Shown here: positions 48,701 through 57,975 of the stretch, in pieces | Numbering within the stretch: the stretch's first letter is position 1 | Layout: every line of letters begins with the position of its first letter | Assembly: GCA_046351135.1 (NCBI GenBank) | Contig: JAXLZA010000018.1 | Span: 26,123 to 90,122 of the forward strand | Source of the DNA: UBA4427 sp046351135 | GTDB taxonomy: Bacteria; Myxococcota_A; UBA9160; UBA4427 | Direction of reading: 5' to 3' | DNA length: 64,000 nt | Notes under the pieces: model-generated | The model's database searches: none | What the model saw: the letters and a program-made list of their open reading frames with translations, nothing else | Told to the model about the DNA's origin: nothing | Position numbers and translations under genes: made by a program

Positions 48701-49095
48701 GCGCGGGCGACGAGGAGAGGGCGGAGGCCGCCGGGCGACCCCTCGATCGCGAGGCCGCCGAGGCGCTCGTCGCCGCCTATCTCGCGCGCCACGGTGAGGC
48801 CGACCTCGAGGGCGTCGTCGCGCTCTTCGCACCGGAGGCCCGGCTCGAGGACCCGGTGGGCTCGCCGGTCCTGCGGGGTCGCGAGGCGATCCGGACCTTC
48901 TACCGCGAGACCCATCGGCGCAACGGTCGCCTCGTCTTCGAGCGCGTCGGCGGCGTTCTCTGCGGGGGCCGCGAGCTGGTCCTCCACGTCCGTGCGGCGC
49001 TCGCGCGCGATCCGGGCGGCGCCGGGATGGACGTCGTCTACGTGATCGAGGTCGACGCCGCGGGGCGCATCGGTTCCCTGCGCGCCTGGTTCTGA
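48697..49095 (+). CDS. ketosteroid-isomerase-like (SnoaL/NTF2-fold) protein
   Basis: 132 residues, start GTG 48697 overlapping the amidohydrolase stop (GTGA). AALVAAYLARHGEADLEGV and APEARLEDPVGSPVLRGREA resemble steroid delta-isomerases, with Tyr28 and Asp52 at the positions of Tyr14 and Asp38 of that enzyme. It would shift a double bond in a ketosteroid-like substrate; a general NTF2-type role is the alternative. Confidence 0.72.
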   Translation: MSAGDEERAEAAGRPLDREAAEALVAAYLARHGEADLEGVVALFAPEARLEDPVGSPVLRGREAIRTFYRETHRRNGRLVFERVGGVLCGGRELVLHVRAALARDPGGAGMDVVYVIEVDAAGRIGSLRAWF

Positions 49096-49259
49096 GCCGC
49101 GCTGCGCGGGACCGGCCGACGGCGGGCTCGGGGCCTCCGCGGGCGTAGCTTCCCGGTTCTCCGGGTTCCGGGCCGTGTTATCGTCCGGCCCTGCCCGAAG
49201 AGCCCCATCCGCCCGTCCTGCTCCCGCGAGCCGAGTCGACCGGGCCCGGAAGATCCGCC

Positions 49260-50096
49260 ATGTCGATCCTCTCCCAGACCGAGACGCCGGACGGCATCGT
49301 GCTCCTGACGATCGACCGCCCCGAGCGGCGCAACGCCCTCTCGGGCAACGCCCTCGCCGCGCTCCACCGCGCCTTCGATGCGATCGCCGCCCGACCCGAG
49401 CTGCGCGCCGTGGTGCTGACCGGTGCCGGCGTCTCCTTCTGCTCGGGGGCCGACATGAAGTCGGGCCCCGAGGACATGGACGCGCTCGAGGGATCGGCGA
49501 TGGGCGAGCTGCTGGGTCGGGTGAAGGGCCCGCTGACCCGCAACTTCGTCATGCAGGAGCTGATGGCGGGGCTCTTCGAGAAGATCCACCGGCTGCGCCA
49601 GCCCGTGATCGCTGCGGTCAACGGGACGGCTCATGGCGGCGGGTTCGCCCTCGCGCTCGCCTGCGACATCCGCTTCGCGGCGCGCAGCGCGTCCTTCGGT
49701 GCGGTCTTCATCAAGCGCGGCGTGTCGGCCTGCGACATGGGGACGAGCTACTACCTGCCGCGGCTCGTCGGGGCGTCGCGCTCGGCGGAGCTGCTCCTGA
49801 CCGGGCGCGTCTTCGACGCGGCCGAGGCGGAGCGGATCGGGCTCGTGATCGAGGTGGTCGACGACGGAGCGGTCGTCGAGCGCGCCCTCGCGAAGGCCCG
49901 GGAGATCGCCGAGAACAGCCCGCTCGCCGTGTGGATGACCAAGGAGACGATGTGGCAGACGGTCGACTCGCCGAGCCTCCGCCACGCGCTCGACCTCGAG
50001 AATCGGACCCAGATCCTGTGCACCGCGACCGGCGAGCTGAATGCGGCCTTCGCCGCCTTTCGCGAGGGGCGCAAGCCCGAGTGGAGCCCGCTCTAG
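49260..50096 (+). CDS. enoyl-CoA hydratase/isomerase family protein
   Basis: A 278-residue crotonase. The oxyanion block is AVVLTGAGVSFCSGADMKSG, and AAVNGTAHGGGFALALACDI is the second strand. The first catalytic Glu (PE motif) of hydratases is not obvious at FGAVFIKRGVSACDMG, so isomerase or another crotonase reaction is as likely as hydration. It precedes two acyl-CoA dehydrogenases in the same direction, a beta-oxidation context. Confidence 0.86.
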   Translation: MSILSQTETPDGIVLLTIDRPERRNALSGNALAALHRAFDAIAARPELRAVVLTGAGVSFCSGADMKSGPEDMDALEGSAMGELLGRVKGPLTRNFVMQELMAGLFEKIHRLRQPVIAAVNGTAHGGGFALALACDIRFAARSASFGAVFIKRGVSACDMGTSYYLPRLVGASRSAELLLTGRVFDAAEAERIGLVIEVVDDGAVVERALAKAREIAENSPLAVWMTKETMWQTVDSPSLRHALDLENRTQILCTATGELNAAFAAFREGRKPEWSPL

Positions 50097-50138
50097 GCAT
50101 CGAGCGATCGGGAAGAGGAAAGGAAGAGGAGACCGGGG

Positions 50139-51317
50139 ATGTACATCGGACTGACCGCCGAGCAGGAGAAGCTGCGCGAGAGCCTGCGCGCCTACTACGA
50201 TGAGCTGCTCACGCCCAGCGTCCGCGAGGACCTGCTGCGCGAGCACGGGATCGGCCCGAAGACGAAGGCGATCCGCCAGCAGATGGCGAAGGACGGCTGG
50301 CTCTGCTTCGGCTGGCCGAAGGAGTACGGCGGGCGCGGGGCCGACGAGGTCGACCACTTCCTGTTCTTCGACGAATCGATGCGCGCCGCGGCGCCCGTTC
50401 CGATGCTGACCGTGAACACCGTCGGCCCGACGATCATGCGCTACGGGACCGACGAGCAGAAACGGTTCTTCCTGCCGAAGATCGCGGCCGGGGACCTCGA
50501 GTTCTGCATCGGCTATTCGGAGCCGAATTCGGGGACGGACCTCGCTTCGCTGCAGTGCCGCGCGGTGCGGGACGGAGACGAGTACGTCGTCAACGGTCAG
50601 AAGATCTGGACGAGCCTGGCCGGCGGGGCCGACTACTGCTGGCTCGCGGTGCGCACGGATCCGACGGTCTCGAAGCACGCGGGCATCTCGATGCTGATCG
50701 TCGACATGAAGTCGAAGGGGATCCGCGTCGACCCGCTCCATCTGCTCTCCGAGCACGACATCAACCAGGTCTTCTTCGACGACGTCCGCGTCCCGGTGAA
50801 GAACCTCGTGGGCGGCGAGAACAAGGGCTGGAAGCTCATCACGAACCAGCTGAACCACGAGCGGGTCACCCTCTGCTCCTCCGGCATCATGGAGCGCGCC
50901 TACGGCGTCGCCCTCGACTACGCGAAGGCGACGCGGCTCGCCGACGGGCGCCGGCTGCTCGACGAGGAGTGGGTCCAGGTCAATCTCGCCAAGGTCTTTG
51001 CCGGGACCGAGTTCCTGCGGCTCATCAACTGGAAGGTCGCGTCGTCGGCGAAGAAGGGGGCGCTCTCGCCCGCGGACGCCTCGGCGACGAAGGTCTTCGG
51101 GACCGAGTTCTACCTCGACGCCTTCCAGCTCCTGATGGAGGTCGTGGGTCCGCGCTCGTATCTGAAGCGGGGCTCGCCCGAGGCGGTGGCCGCGGGCCAT
51201 CTCGAGGGGCTCTATCGGAGCCTGATGATCCTGACCTTCGGCGGCGGCGTGAACGAGGTCCAGCGCGACCTGATCGCGCTCTTCGGCCTGGGTCTTCCGC
51301 GCATTCCCCGACACTGA
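50139..51317 (+). CDS. acyl-CoA dehydrogenase (first of a pair)
   Basis: A 392-residue FAD enzyme. The FAD/substrate block is FCIGYSEPNSGTDLASLQCR and the C-terminal GGGVNEVQRDLIALFGLGLP. The spacing to the next acyl-CoA dehydrogenase is 21 bases. In steroid catabolism paired enzymes such as ChsE1/ChsE2 form alpha2-beta2 tetramers with one active site per pair; the tandem here suggests such a heteromer. The substrate class is inferred. Confidence 0.88.
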   Translation: MYIGLTAEQEKLRESLRAYYDELLTPSVREDLLREHGIGPKTKAIRQQMAKDGWLCFGWPKEYGGRGADEVDHFLFFDESMRAAAPVPMLTVNTVGPTIMRYGTDEQKRFFLPKIAAGDLEFCIGYSEPNSGTDLASLQCRAVRDGDEYVVNGQKIWTSLAGGADYCWLAVRTDPTVSKHAGISMLIVDMKSKGIRVDPLHLLSEHDINQVFFDDVRVPVKNLVGGENKGWKLITNQLNHERVTLCSSGIMERAYGVALDYAKATRLADGRRLLDEEWVQVNLAKVFAGTEFLRLINWKVASSAKKGALSPADASATKVFGTEFYLDAFQLLMEVVGPRSYLKRGSPEAVAAGHLEGLYRSLMILTFGGGVNEVQRDLIALFGLGLPRIPRH

Positions 51318-51338
51318 GGCCGAGAGGCGACGAGCGAC

Positions 51339-52451
51339 ATGGACTTCTCCTACTCCGACGAACAGCAGGCGGCGATCGAGCTCGCGCGCCAGATCCTCGC
51401 CGACCACTGCACGCCGCAGGTCCTGCGCGCCCTCGAGCTCTCGGGCAGGCCGCGCTTCGATCGTGCGCTCTGGGGCAAGCTCGCCGAGGCGGGGCTCCTC
51501 GCCGCGGCGGTGCCCGAGGCGCAGGGCGGGGCGGAGCTCGGCTTCCTCACGATCGCCGGGATCGTCGAGCAGGTCGGGCGGACGGCGGCGCCGGTGCCGC
51601 TGCTCGAGACGATGGTGATGGGCGCGCTTCCGCTCGCCCGGTTCGGCAGCGCCGCCCAGAAGGAGAAGTGGCTCCCCGGGGCGGCCACCGGGCAGCTGGT
51701 CTTGACGGCGGCCCTCGTCGAGCCTCATCGCGAGGCGACGGAGCCCGATGCGCGAGCGAAGCGGGACGGGGCCGGCTTCCGGATCACCGGCGCGAAGCAC
51801 TGCGTTCCGGCCGGCGCGATCGCGGACCTCTTCCTGGTGCCGGCGATGCACGACACCGGGCTCGGCGTCTTCCTCGTGGAGGCGGGGGCGCCGGGCGTTC
51901 GTCGGACGGCCCTCGAGACGACGAGCCAGCAGCCCGAGGCGCTGATCGAGCTCGACGGCGCCCCCGGCGAGCTGCTCGGCGGCGCCGCGCAGGGCCGCGA
52001 GATCGTCGAGTGGCTCGAGCTGCGCGCGACCGCGGCGCTCTGCGCGCTCGCGACCGGCGTCTGCGCCGAGGCGCTGCGCCTGACCGCCGAGTACACCAAG
52101 ACGCGCAAGCAGTTCGACCAGCCGATCGCGACCTTCCAGGCGGTGGCCCAGCGCGCGGCCGATGCCTTCATCGACACCGAGGCGGTTCGTCTGACGGCGC
52201 TGCAGGCCGCCTGGCGCATCGATGCGGATCTTCCGGCCGCAGCGGCGGTCGCGGCGGCGAAGTACTGGGCCGCCCAGGGCGGCTCGCGGGTGGTGCGCGC
52301 GGCGCAGCATCTCCACGGCGGCGTCGGCGTCGATCGCGAGTACCCGCTCCACCGCTACTACGTCTACGCGCGCCAGCTCGAGCTGACCCTCGGCGGCGCG
52401 ACCCAGCAGCTGCGCAAGCTCGGCCGCCTGATCGCGAGCGACGCCGCGTGA
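51339..52451 (+). CDS. acyl-CoA dehydrogenase (second of a pair)
   Basis: A 370-residue FadE-type protein, shorter than its partner. It keeps the N-terminal AVPEAQGGAELGFLTIAGIV and the C-terminal YTKTRKQFDQPIATFQAVAQ, with AQHLHGGVGVDREYPLHRYY. The FAD-loop region is reduced compared with the upstream gene, as expected of the second subunit of a heteromer. Its stop overlaps the next gene (GTGA). Confidence 0.86.
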   Translation: MDFSYSDEQQAAIELARQILADHCTPQVLRALELSGRPRFDRALWGKLAEAGLLAAAVPEAQGGAELGFLTIAGIVEQVGRTAAPVPLLETMVMGALPLARFGSAAQKEKWLPGAATGQLVLTAALVEPHREATEPDARAKRDGAGFRITGAKHCVPAGAIADLFLVPAMHDTGLGVFLVEAGAPGVRRTALETTSQQPEALIELDGAPGELLGGAAQGREIVEWLELRATAALCALATGVCAEALRLTAEYTKTRKQFDQPIATFQAVAQRAADAFIDTEAVRLTALQAAWRIDADLPAAAAVAAAKYWAAQGGSRVVRAAQHLHGGVGVDREYPLHRYYVYARQLELTLGGATQQLRKLGRLIASDAA

Positions 52452-53302
52452 ACGCCGGCGAGCCGAGCCATACGGCGATCCAGGTCGCCGCGAGCCGGGC
52501 GGCGCATCTGCGGTTCGATCCGCCGCCCCACCTGCTCGAGGATCGGATCGCCGAGCAGCTGCTCGGCGAGGACGCGGAGCGCCTGATCGCGAGCTACGGG
52601 CGGGGGGCCCCGTGGATCCTGCTCGAGAACCGGCTCTTCCTGCCGTTTCGCGGGCGTTTCGGGGAGGAGCGGATCGCCGAGGCGCATGCGGCGGGCGTTC
52701 GGCAGCTCGTGATCCTCGGGGCCGGTCTCGACTCGTTCGCGTTCCGGCGACCGGCGACTCTCGCGGGGCTCCGCGTCTTCGAGGTCGACCATCCGGCGAC
52801 CCAGGGCTGGAAGCGTGCACGCCTCGCCGCGAGCGGAATCCGCGAGCCGGTCGATCTCGAGTTCGTCGAATGCGACTTCGAGGCGACGTCGGTCTCCGCG
52901 GCCCTCCGCGCGTCGAGCTTCCGGCCGGGGGAGCCCGCGATCGTCAGCTGGATGGGCGTCGTCTACTACCTCGCCCGGGAGACGGTCGAACGGGCGCTCG
53001 AGGAGCTCGCGGGGCTGCTCGCGCCCGGCAGCGCCGTCGTCCTCGACTACCAGTTTCCGCTCGAGGACCTGCCGCAGCGCTACCGGGACGTCTTCGCCCA
53101 GCAGTCGGCCTATCTGCAGCGGGCCGGTGAGCCTCAGGTCAATCGCTACCGGCCGGAGGAGCTCCGCCAGGCGATCCTCGCCGCCGGCTTCGCGCGCGCC
53201 GAGCTTCCGACCCGGGAGGAGCTCCGGCGACGTTATTTCGAGCCGCTGGGCTCGTCGATTCCGATGTCGGAGCGCTTCGGCATGGCGATCGCCTGGCGCT
53301 GA
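52448..53302 (+). CDS. class-I SAM methyltransferase (leucine-carboxyl-methyltransferase-like, PF04072 type)
   Basis: About 284 residues from GTG 52448, coupled to the previous gene by a GTGA overlap. The SAM site is VRQLVILGAGLDSFAFR then LRVFEVDHPATQGWKR, the signature of the family that methylates O- or N-groups of small molecules. It is frequent next to lipid catabolic genes in actinobacteria and proteobacteria; its acceptor is unknown. Confidence 0.82.
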   Translation: MNAGEPSHTAIQVAASRAAHLRFDPPPHLLEDRIAEQLLGEDAERLIASYGRGAPWILLENRLFLPFRGRFGEERIAEAHAAGVRQLVILGAGLDSFAFRRPATLAGLRVFEVDHPATQGWKRARLAASGIREPVDLEFVECDFEATSVSAALRASSFRPGEPAIVSWMGVVYYLARETVERALEELAGLLAPGSAVVLDYQFPLEDLPQRYRDVFAQQSAYLQRAGEPQVNRYRPEELRQAILAAGFARAELPTREELRRRYFEPLGSSIPMSERFGMAIAWR

Positions 53303-53346
53303 GCGCGGTCTTTGCGGCGAGCGGGGTTCCGACGGGAGGGCCGGAC

Positions 53347-54582
53347 ATGAGCCGGGCGACGTTGCCGCCGAAGGGGATCGAGCGCGAGACGCTCTTCGCC
53401 GCGATGCGCGAGCGCAAGCGTCAGGATGCGGACTGGCGCGGGGCGAGGACCTGGAGCCTCTGCTATCCGGCCGGCGAGGACGTCGACTCGGTCCTCGCCG
53501 AGGCGAACCAGCTCTATCTCTACGAGAACGCGCTCAACCCCTTCCGCTTTCCCAGCGTGCGCCAGATGGAGGTCGACGTCGTCGGCATCGCGCTCTCGCT
53601 GCTGAACGCGCCTGAGCAGGCGAACGGCTGCATGACGTCGGGGGGGACCGAGTCGATCCTGATGGCGATGAAGACGGCCCGCGAGCGGGCCCGCGCCGAG
53701 CGGGGCGTCGAGCATCCGACGATCGTGGCCCCCTATTCGGCGCATCCCGCCTTCGCGAAGGCGGCGAGCTACCTGCGCATGGAGCTCGTCGCGATTCCGC
53801 TGCGGGACGATCTGCGCGCCGACGTCGCGGCGGCCGCGAAGCTCGTCGACGACCGCACGGCGGTCGTCGTCGGATCGGCGCCCTGCTACCCCTTCGGCGT
53901 CGTCGACCCGATCCCCGAGCTCGCGGCGCTGGCGAGCGACCGGGGCGCGAGCTTCCACACCGACGCCTGCCTCGGCGGCTTCCTGTGGCCGTTCTGGGAG
54001 GCGCTCGGAGAGACGGTGCCGCCCTTCGACTTCCGCGTGGACGGGGTCACGACGATCTCGGCGGACGTCCACAAGTACGGCTACGCGACGAAGGGTGCGT
54101 CGACGATCAGCCACCGCGACGGCGACCATCTCCTGCGCCATCAGCTCTTCGCCTTCCGCGACTGGCCGGGGGGCGGTTACGCCTCCTTCGCGATGGCGGG
54201 CGCGCGCCCGGCGGCCCCGATCGCGGCGGCCTGGGCGATCCTCCACTGGCTCGGTCGCGACGGCTACGTCCGCCTCGCGCGGAAGATCCGCGACACGACC
54301 CGCAAGCTGCGCGCGGGGATCGCCGCCATCGACGGCCTGTTCGTCCACGGCGATCCGGAGATGAGCCTCTTCGCCTTCGGCTCGACGCGCCACGATCTCT
54401 TCGCCATCGCCGACGTCATGGACGATCGAGGCTGGTGCCTCGACCGGCAGACGGGGCCGGACGCGCTGCACCTGATGGTGTCGCCCGAGCACGAGCGGGT
54501 CGCCGACGCGTTCCTCGCCGATCTGCGCGAGGCGGTGGAGACCCATGGATCGTCGCGGGGCAGGGAAGCCCGTTACAGCTAG
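53347..54582 (+). CDS. PLP-dependent decarboxylase/lyase, sphingosine-phosphate-lyase-like
   Basis: A 411-residue group-II PLP enzyme. The Schiff-base lysine lies in SADVHKYGYATKGAS (Lys243), with FHTDACLGGF supplying the ring Asp and GTESILMAMKTARERARAE the phosphate-binding turn. Relatives include sphingosine-1-phosphate lyase and amino-acid decarboxylases. The substrate is unknown. It runs into a short-chain dehydrogenase 31 bases downstream. Confidence 0.85.
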   Translation: MSRATLPPKGIERETLFAAMRERKRQDADWRGARTWSLCYPAGEDVDSVLAEANQLYLYENALNPFRFPSVRQMEVDVVGIALSLLNAPEQANGCMTSGGTESILMAMKTARERARAERGVEHPTIVAPYSAHPAFAKAASYLRMELVAIPLRDDLRADVAAAAKLVDDRTAVVVGSAPCYPFGVVDPIPELAALASDRGASFHTDACLGGFLWPFWEALGETVPPFDFRVDGVTTISADVHKYGYATKGASTISHRDGDHLLRHQLFAFRDWPGGGYASFAMAGARPAAPIAAAWAILHWLGRDGYVRLARKIRDTTRKLRAGIAAIDGLFVHGDPEMSLFAFGSTRHDLFAIADVMDDRGWCLDRQTGPDALHLMVSPEHERVADAFLADLREAVETHGSSRGREARYS

Positions 54583-54613
54583 GTCGCCGTCGGGGCGGCC
54601 GGGAGGAAGCAGC

Positions 54614-55444
54614 GTGGGCGCGTTCGAAGGTCAGGTCGCCGTGGTCACCGGCGGCGCCAGCGGAATCGGTCGGGGCATCGCGGAGTCGCTCGCGCGTCGG
54701 GGCGCGCACGTCGCCCTCGCGGATCTCCACGAGGCACGTCTCGCGGAGACGGTGGCGGCGCTCGAGGCCCGGGGCGTCCGGGCGATGGGACTGCGCTGCG
54801 ACGTGACGAGCGATGCCGACGTCGAGCGCTTCCGGGACGCGGTGCTCGCGCGCTTCGGGCGCGTCGACCTGCTGTGCAACAACGCCGGTGTCTCGGTGCT
54901 CGGCCCCTGCGAGCGGGTCGCGATGGCGGACTGGCAGTGGATCCTCGACGTGAACGTGCTCGGGCTCGTGCGCGGCGTGCGGGCCTTCGTGCCGGCGATG
55001 ATCGAGCGCGGGGCAGGCCACGTCGTGAACACCGCCTCGGTCGCCGGGACCTGGGCCTATTCCTGGGATGCCGGCCCCTACATCACCTCGAAGTTCGCGG
55101 CCTACGGCTTCTCCGAGGTCCTCGCGCGCTCGCTGCGGCCCCACGGTGTCGGGGTGTCCGTGCTCTGCCCCGGGCTCGTCAGCACGAATCTCGGGGAGAC
55201 CGCGCGCTTCTCGGGCGTGCCCGCCGAGCGGCGGGGCGAGTGGCTCTACTTTCCCGAGGAGATGCGCGACGCGATCGCGCCCGAGGCGGTCGGGGAGATC
55301 GTCGCCGAGGCGGTCCTCGAGAAGCGCTTCGCGATCTTCACCCACGCCCACGACGCCGAGCGCTTCCGGACCTGGCGCCTCGACATCGAGCGCTCGCTCA
55401 CGGACGTGATCGCGTCCTCGCCGAAGCCGCCGCGCTTCGATTGA
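54614..55444 (+). CDS. short-chain dehydrogenase/reductase
   Basis: A 276-residue SDR. NAD(P) motif VVTGGASGIGRGIAESLARR, NNAG at the usual place, and the catalytic Ser-Tyr-Lys as NTASVAGTWAYSWDAGPYITSK. GTG 54614 has GGGAGGA about 7 bases upstream; an in-frame ATG at 54545 overlaps the previous gene and is not preceded by a site. It probably oxidises a hydroxyacyl or steroid-like substrate of the island. Confidence 0.86.
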   Translation: MGAFEGQVAVVTGGASGIGRGIAESLARRGAHVALADLHEARLAETVAALEARGVRAMGLRCDVTSDADVERFRDAVLARFGRVDLLCNNAGVSVLGPCERVAMADWQWILDVNVLGLVRGVRAFVPAMIERGAGHVVNTASVAGTWAYSWDAGPYITSKFAAYGFSEVLARSLRPHGVGVSVLCPGLVSTNLGETARFSGVPAERRGEWLYFPEEMRDAIAPEAVGEIVAEAVLEKRFAIFTHAHDAERFRTWRLDIERSLTDVIASSPKPPRFD

Positions 55445-55490
55445 GGTCGCTTCTGCCGATCGGTTGCGCATCGACTGCCTTCGCAGGCCC

Positions 55491-55537
55491 GAAAATAAGA
55501 ATTCCCCTCGGGATTTGGTTAAAAATTCACTTTTAAT
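55491..55537. promoter_or_regulatory. AT-rich island upstream of a PEP-CTERM gene
   Basis: About 47 bases with only about 30% G+C inside very GC-rich DNA, with a short inverted repeat CCCGA (55488-55492) / TCGGG (55508-55512) at its left end. This is a good place for the promoter of the gene at 55615, but I cannot assign -35/-10 boxes with confidence. Confidence 0.4.
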
Positions 55538-55572
55538 GACCTCGGATCCACGGCATGTTCTGCCCCCGAAGC

Positions 55573-55600
55573 GCCGGGTTGGGCTTTCCCAACGCCCGGC
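55573..55600 (+). promoter_or_regulatory. hairpin directly upstream of the PEP-CTERM gene ribosome site
   Basis: GCCGGGTTGGG (55573-55583) folds with CCCAA-cg-CCCGGC (55588-55600) around a CTTT loop, and GAGGAG follows at once. It could be a 5' UTR regulatory hairpin or the terminator of the upstream SDR operon. Confidence 0.45.
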
Positions 55601-55614
55601 AGAGGAGACGGGGC

Positions 55615-57975
55615 GTGGAGCGATCGAGTCGGGTCTGGGGTGGGCTGTCGGGTCTGGGGTGGGTCCTGTGTGCGAGCGTCGCGATGGCGCAGGCGCCGGA
55701 CCATCCGCTCATCACGGAGGCCTACCAGAATCCGCCGGGCACGGACGGGCCGGTCGGCCGCACCCCCACCAACCGCGACCAGGAGTTCATCGAGCTCTAC
55801 CTGCCGCTCGCGTCGAATCTCCGACCGGGTCTCAACAAGGACGCCCTCCGGCTGGCGGTCTACGACGTCGAGGGCGACGTGATCAGCACGTCGATCGGCC
55901 GCGTGAACTGGCGCGTCGATCTTCCGACCTTCGACCTCGATCCCAACAACGGACTCACGCCGGGCGCGCTGCCCCGGCCGGCGAGCGGGGCCGTCGTGAT
56001 CGGCTGGGTCGACTACCTCGGCAACCCGCCGATCGACCTCGCCGGGACGCCCTCGAGCCGCGTCGCGCTGGTCCAGGGCGGGGTCACCTCGACCCCCGGC
56101 TCCACCTTCATCGCGCTCAACGGCAATCAGTTCGGGGGCACGACGAACTTCGCGACGCCCGTCGCGATCTCGTTCCTGAACCTGACCACGCATCCCGTCG
56201 ACGGTCTCATCGAGCAGGGCTCGGGCGTCCTGCTCCTCGTGAACCGCGACGCGGCGGGATACCTGCCGCTCTGCTCGCATTCGGATCCGACGATCTGCAA
56301 CAGCAACGCGAGCCTCGCGCTCGGGACCTCGATCCTGCCCTCGACGGTGCTCGACGCCTGGGCGCCCAACGACGACCCGCTCTTCGACCCGCTGCTCCAG
56401 CCGACGACCGGCCTCGGCATCGACCTCGAGCCCGTGCTGCCCCCGGGCGGGGCCTTCACGCTCCTCGCACCCCAGGTTCCGGAGGAGGGCGAGGGCTACG
56501 CGCGACGCTTCCCCGACGTGCGGCGCACGACCGAGGACGCCGTCGCCGGGAACGACAACCCCGCTCTCGATTACAAGCAGTTCCGGACGGTGAACGCCCT
56601 CGGGCCGCTGCTCCCGACGCCCGGCTCGGTCGCCCTGTCGACGAGCCCGGCGGAGCTCGCCCTCACGATCTTCACCGGCGCGACGACGAGCGTCCTCGTC
56701 GACACCATCGGCCGCCCCGACGTGACCGCGGCGAACCTCGGGGGCAACGTGGGCATGACCCTCGTGACGGCCCCGTCGCGCAGCCCGGTCGTCCCGCACA
56801 TCACCGTCGCGGGCCTCACGAAGCTCGCGGGCGCCACCGGCCAGACCACCGTGCATCCCCAGATCGAGATCGACGTGCCGGCGACGACGCCGTCCGGCGA
56901 GAACACGCTCGTCACCACGACGGTGACCGCGACGCCCACGAATCCGGGGGATCCGGCGGTCGTGAACGGGATCCAGCTCGGCTTCATGCAGGTCGTGGCC
57001 GTCGACCCGAAGACGGGCCAGGACGTCTCGGGACTGCCGTTCCAGGCGACGAGCCTGCTCGCGGTGATGCCCCTGCTCGATCAGGCCGGGGTCTCGAACG
57101 AGCTGCGTGCGAGCTCCTTCGGCCAGTTCCTGCTCGCCCAGCTCGGCAATCGGGCACAGGGCTCGGAAGGCCACGCCAACGCGCTCCTGGCCTCGGGACT
57201 CGACCTGACGAGCGGCCCGGCGGTCGCGCCGTTGGTCGCGGCGCTCCCGACGAACGAGCTGCTCTTCATCGAGGAGCCCGGGCCGTCGAAGAAGCTCGGC
57301 CTGGTCGACACGATCCTGAACTCCGCCGAGTTCCTGAGCGGCAACGGCTCGTACGCGGCGAGCTTCGACAGCCGGGGGCGGGCTGTGAAGGCGCGCCGCT
57401 TCACGATCGACACCGCGACCGGCCAGACGCTGACGAAGGGCGGGAGCTACGTCCCGACCGAGCACGTCTACTACGCGAGCCCCGGCGGCGGGGCCACCGA
57501 CCGCAGCAGCGGCTTTGCCGATGCGACGACGCGCCGGAGCTTCGAGCTCGCCGTCGTCGACACGAATCAGGCCGTGCTCGAGGAGGGGGGCGGCGACGAC
57601 TTCGGCATCGTCGTGAAGGCCGCCCGCGTGCGCACCGGATCGCCGGTCGTTCCCGGGGAGTTCGTCTTCCTGAGCTACATGGGCGGGCGCCAGGGCGAGG
57701 ACATCGACTCGCTCGCCGTCGGCCCGGGGCATGCGATCGCGACAGTGTCCCTGATCGATCTCGACGCGCTCGATACGCAGCTCGGCGTCGAGGCGATCAG
57801 CGACGTCTACCTGATCGACGCGAACGGCTCGAGCCAGATCGATCCGCTCGAGGTCTTCACGCTCCACGCCGTGCCCGAGCCCGGGCTCGTCGCGGGGCTC
57901 CTGGCCGGGCTCGCCGGTCTCGCCGCCGTCGGGCGGCGGGACCGGCGCCCGGTCACGGGCCCGCGGTCCGCTTGA
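55615..57975 (+). CDS. large PEP-CTERM secreted protein
   Basis: About 786 residues. GTG 55615 is preceded by AGGAG and begins a signal peptide ending VAMAQA; ATG 55555 would add residues that overlap the hairpin. It starts with DHPLITEAYQNPPGTDG and QEFIELYLPL, a lamin-tail-like feature, then long beta-rich regions with no domain I can name. The tail is VPEPGLVAGLLAGLAGLAAV plus GRRDRRP. It is convergent with, and overlaps by 23 bases, the giant repeat protein. Confidence 0.78.
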   Translation: MERSSRVWGGLSGLGWVLCASVAMAQAPDHPLITEAYQNPPGTDGPVGRTPTNRDQEFIELYLPLASNLRPGLNKDALRLAVYDVEGDVISTSIGRVNWRVDLPTFDLDPNNGLTPGALPRPASGAVVIGWVDYLGNPPIDLAGTPSSRVALVQGGVTSTPGSTFIALNGNQFGGTTNFATPVAISFLNLTTHPVDGLIEQGSGVLLLVNRDAAGYLPLCSHSDPTICNSNASLALGTSILPSTVLDAWAPNDDPLFDPLLQPTTGLGIDLEPVLPPGGAFTLLAPQVPEEGEGYARRFPDVRRTTEDAVAGNDNPALDYKQFRTVNALGPLLPTPGSVALSTSPAELALTIFTGATTSVLVDTIGRPDVTAANLGGNVGMTLVTAPSRSPVVPHITVAGLTKLAGATGQTTVHPQIEIDVPATTPSGENTLVTTTVTATPTNPGDPAVVNGIQLGFMQVVAVDPKTGQDVSGLPFQATSLLAVMPLLDQAGVSNELRASSFGQFLLAQLGNRAQGSEGHANALLASGLDLTSGPAVAPLVAALPTNELLFIEEPGPSKKLGLVDTILNSAEFLSGNGSYAASFDSRGRAVKARRFTIDTATGQTLTKGGSYVPTEHVYYASPGGGATDRSSGFADATTRRSFELAVVDTNQAVLEEGGGDDFGIVVKAARVRTGSPVVPGEFVFLSYMGGRQGEDIDSLAVGPGHAIATVSLIDLDALDTQLGVEAISDVYLIDANGSSQIDPLEVFTLHAVPEPGLVAGLLAGLAGLAAVGRRDRRPVTGPRSA

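Noticed and set aside
32280..55500. CCCGAAAAT word upstream of two PEP-CTERM genes (near 32289 and 55488)
   Set aside because: Only two occurrences were noticed and the other PEP-CTERM genes lack it; chance cannot be excluded.
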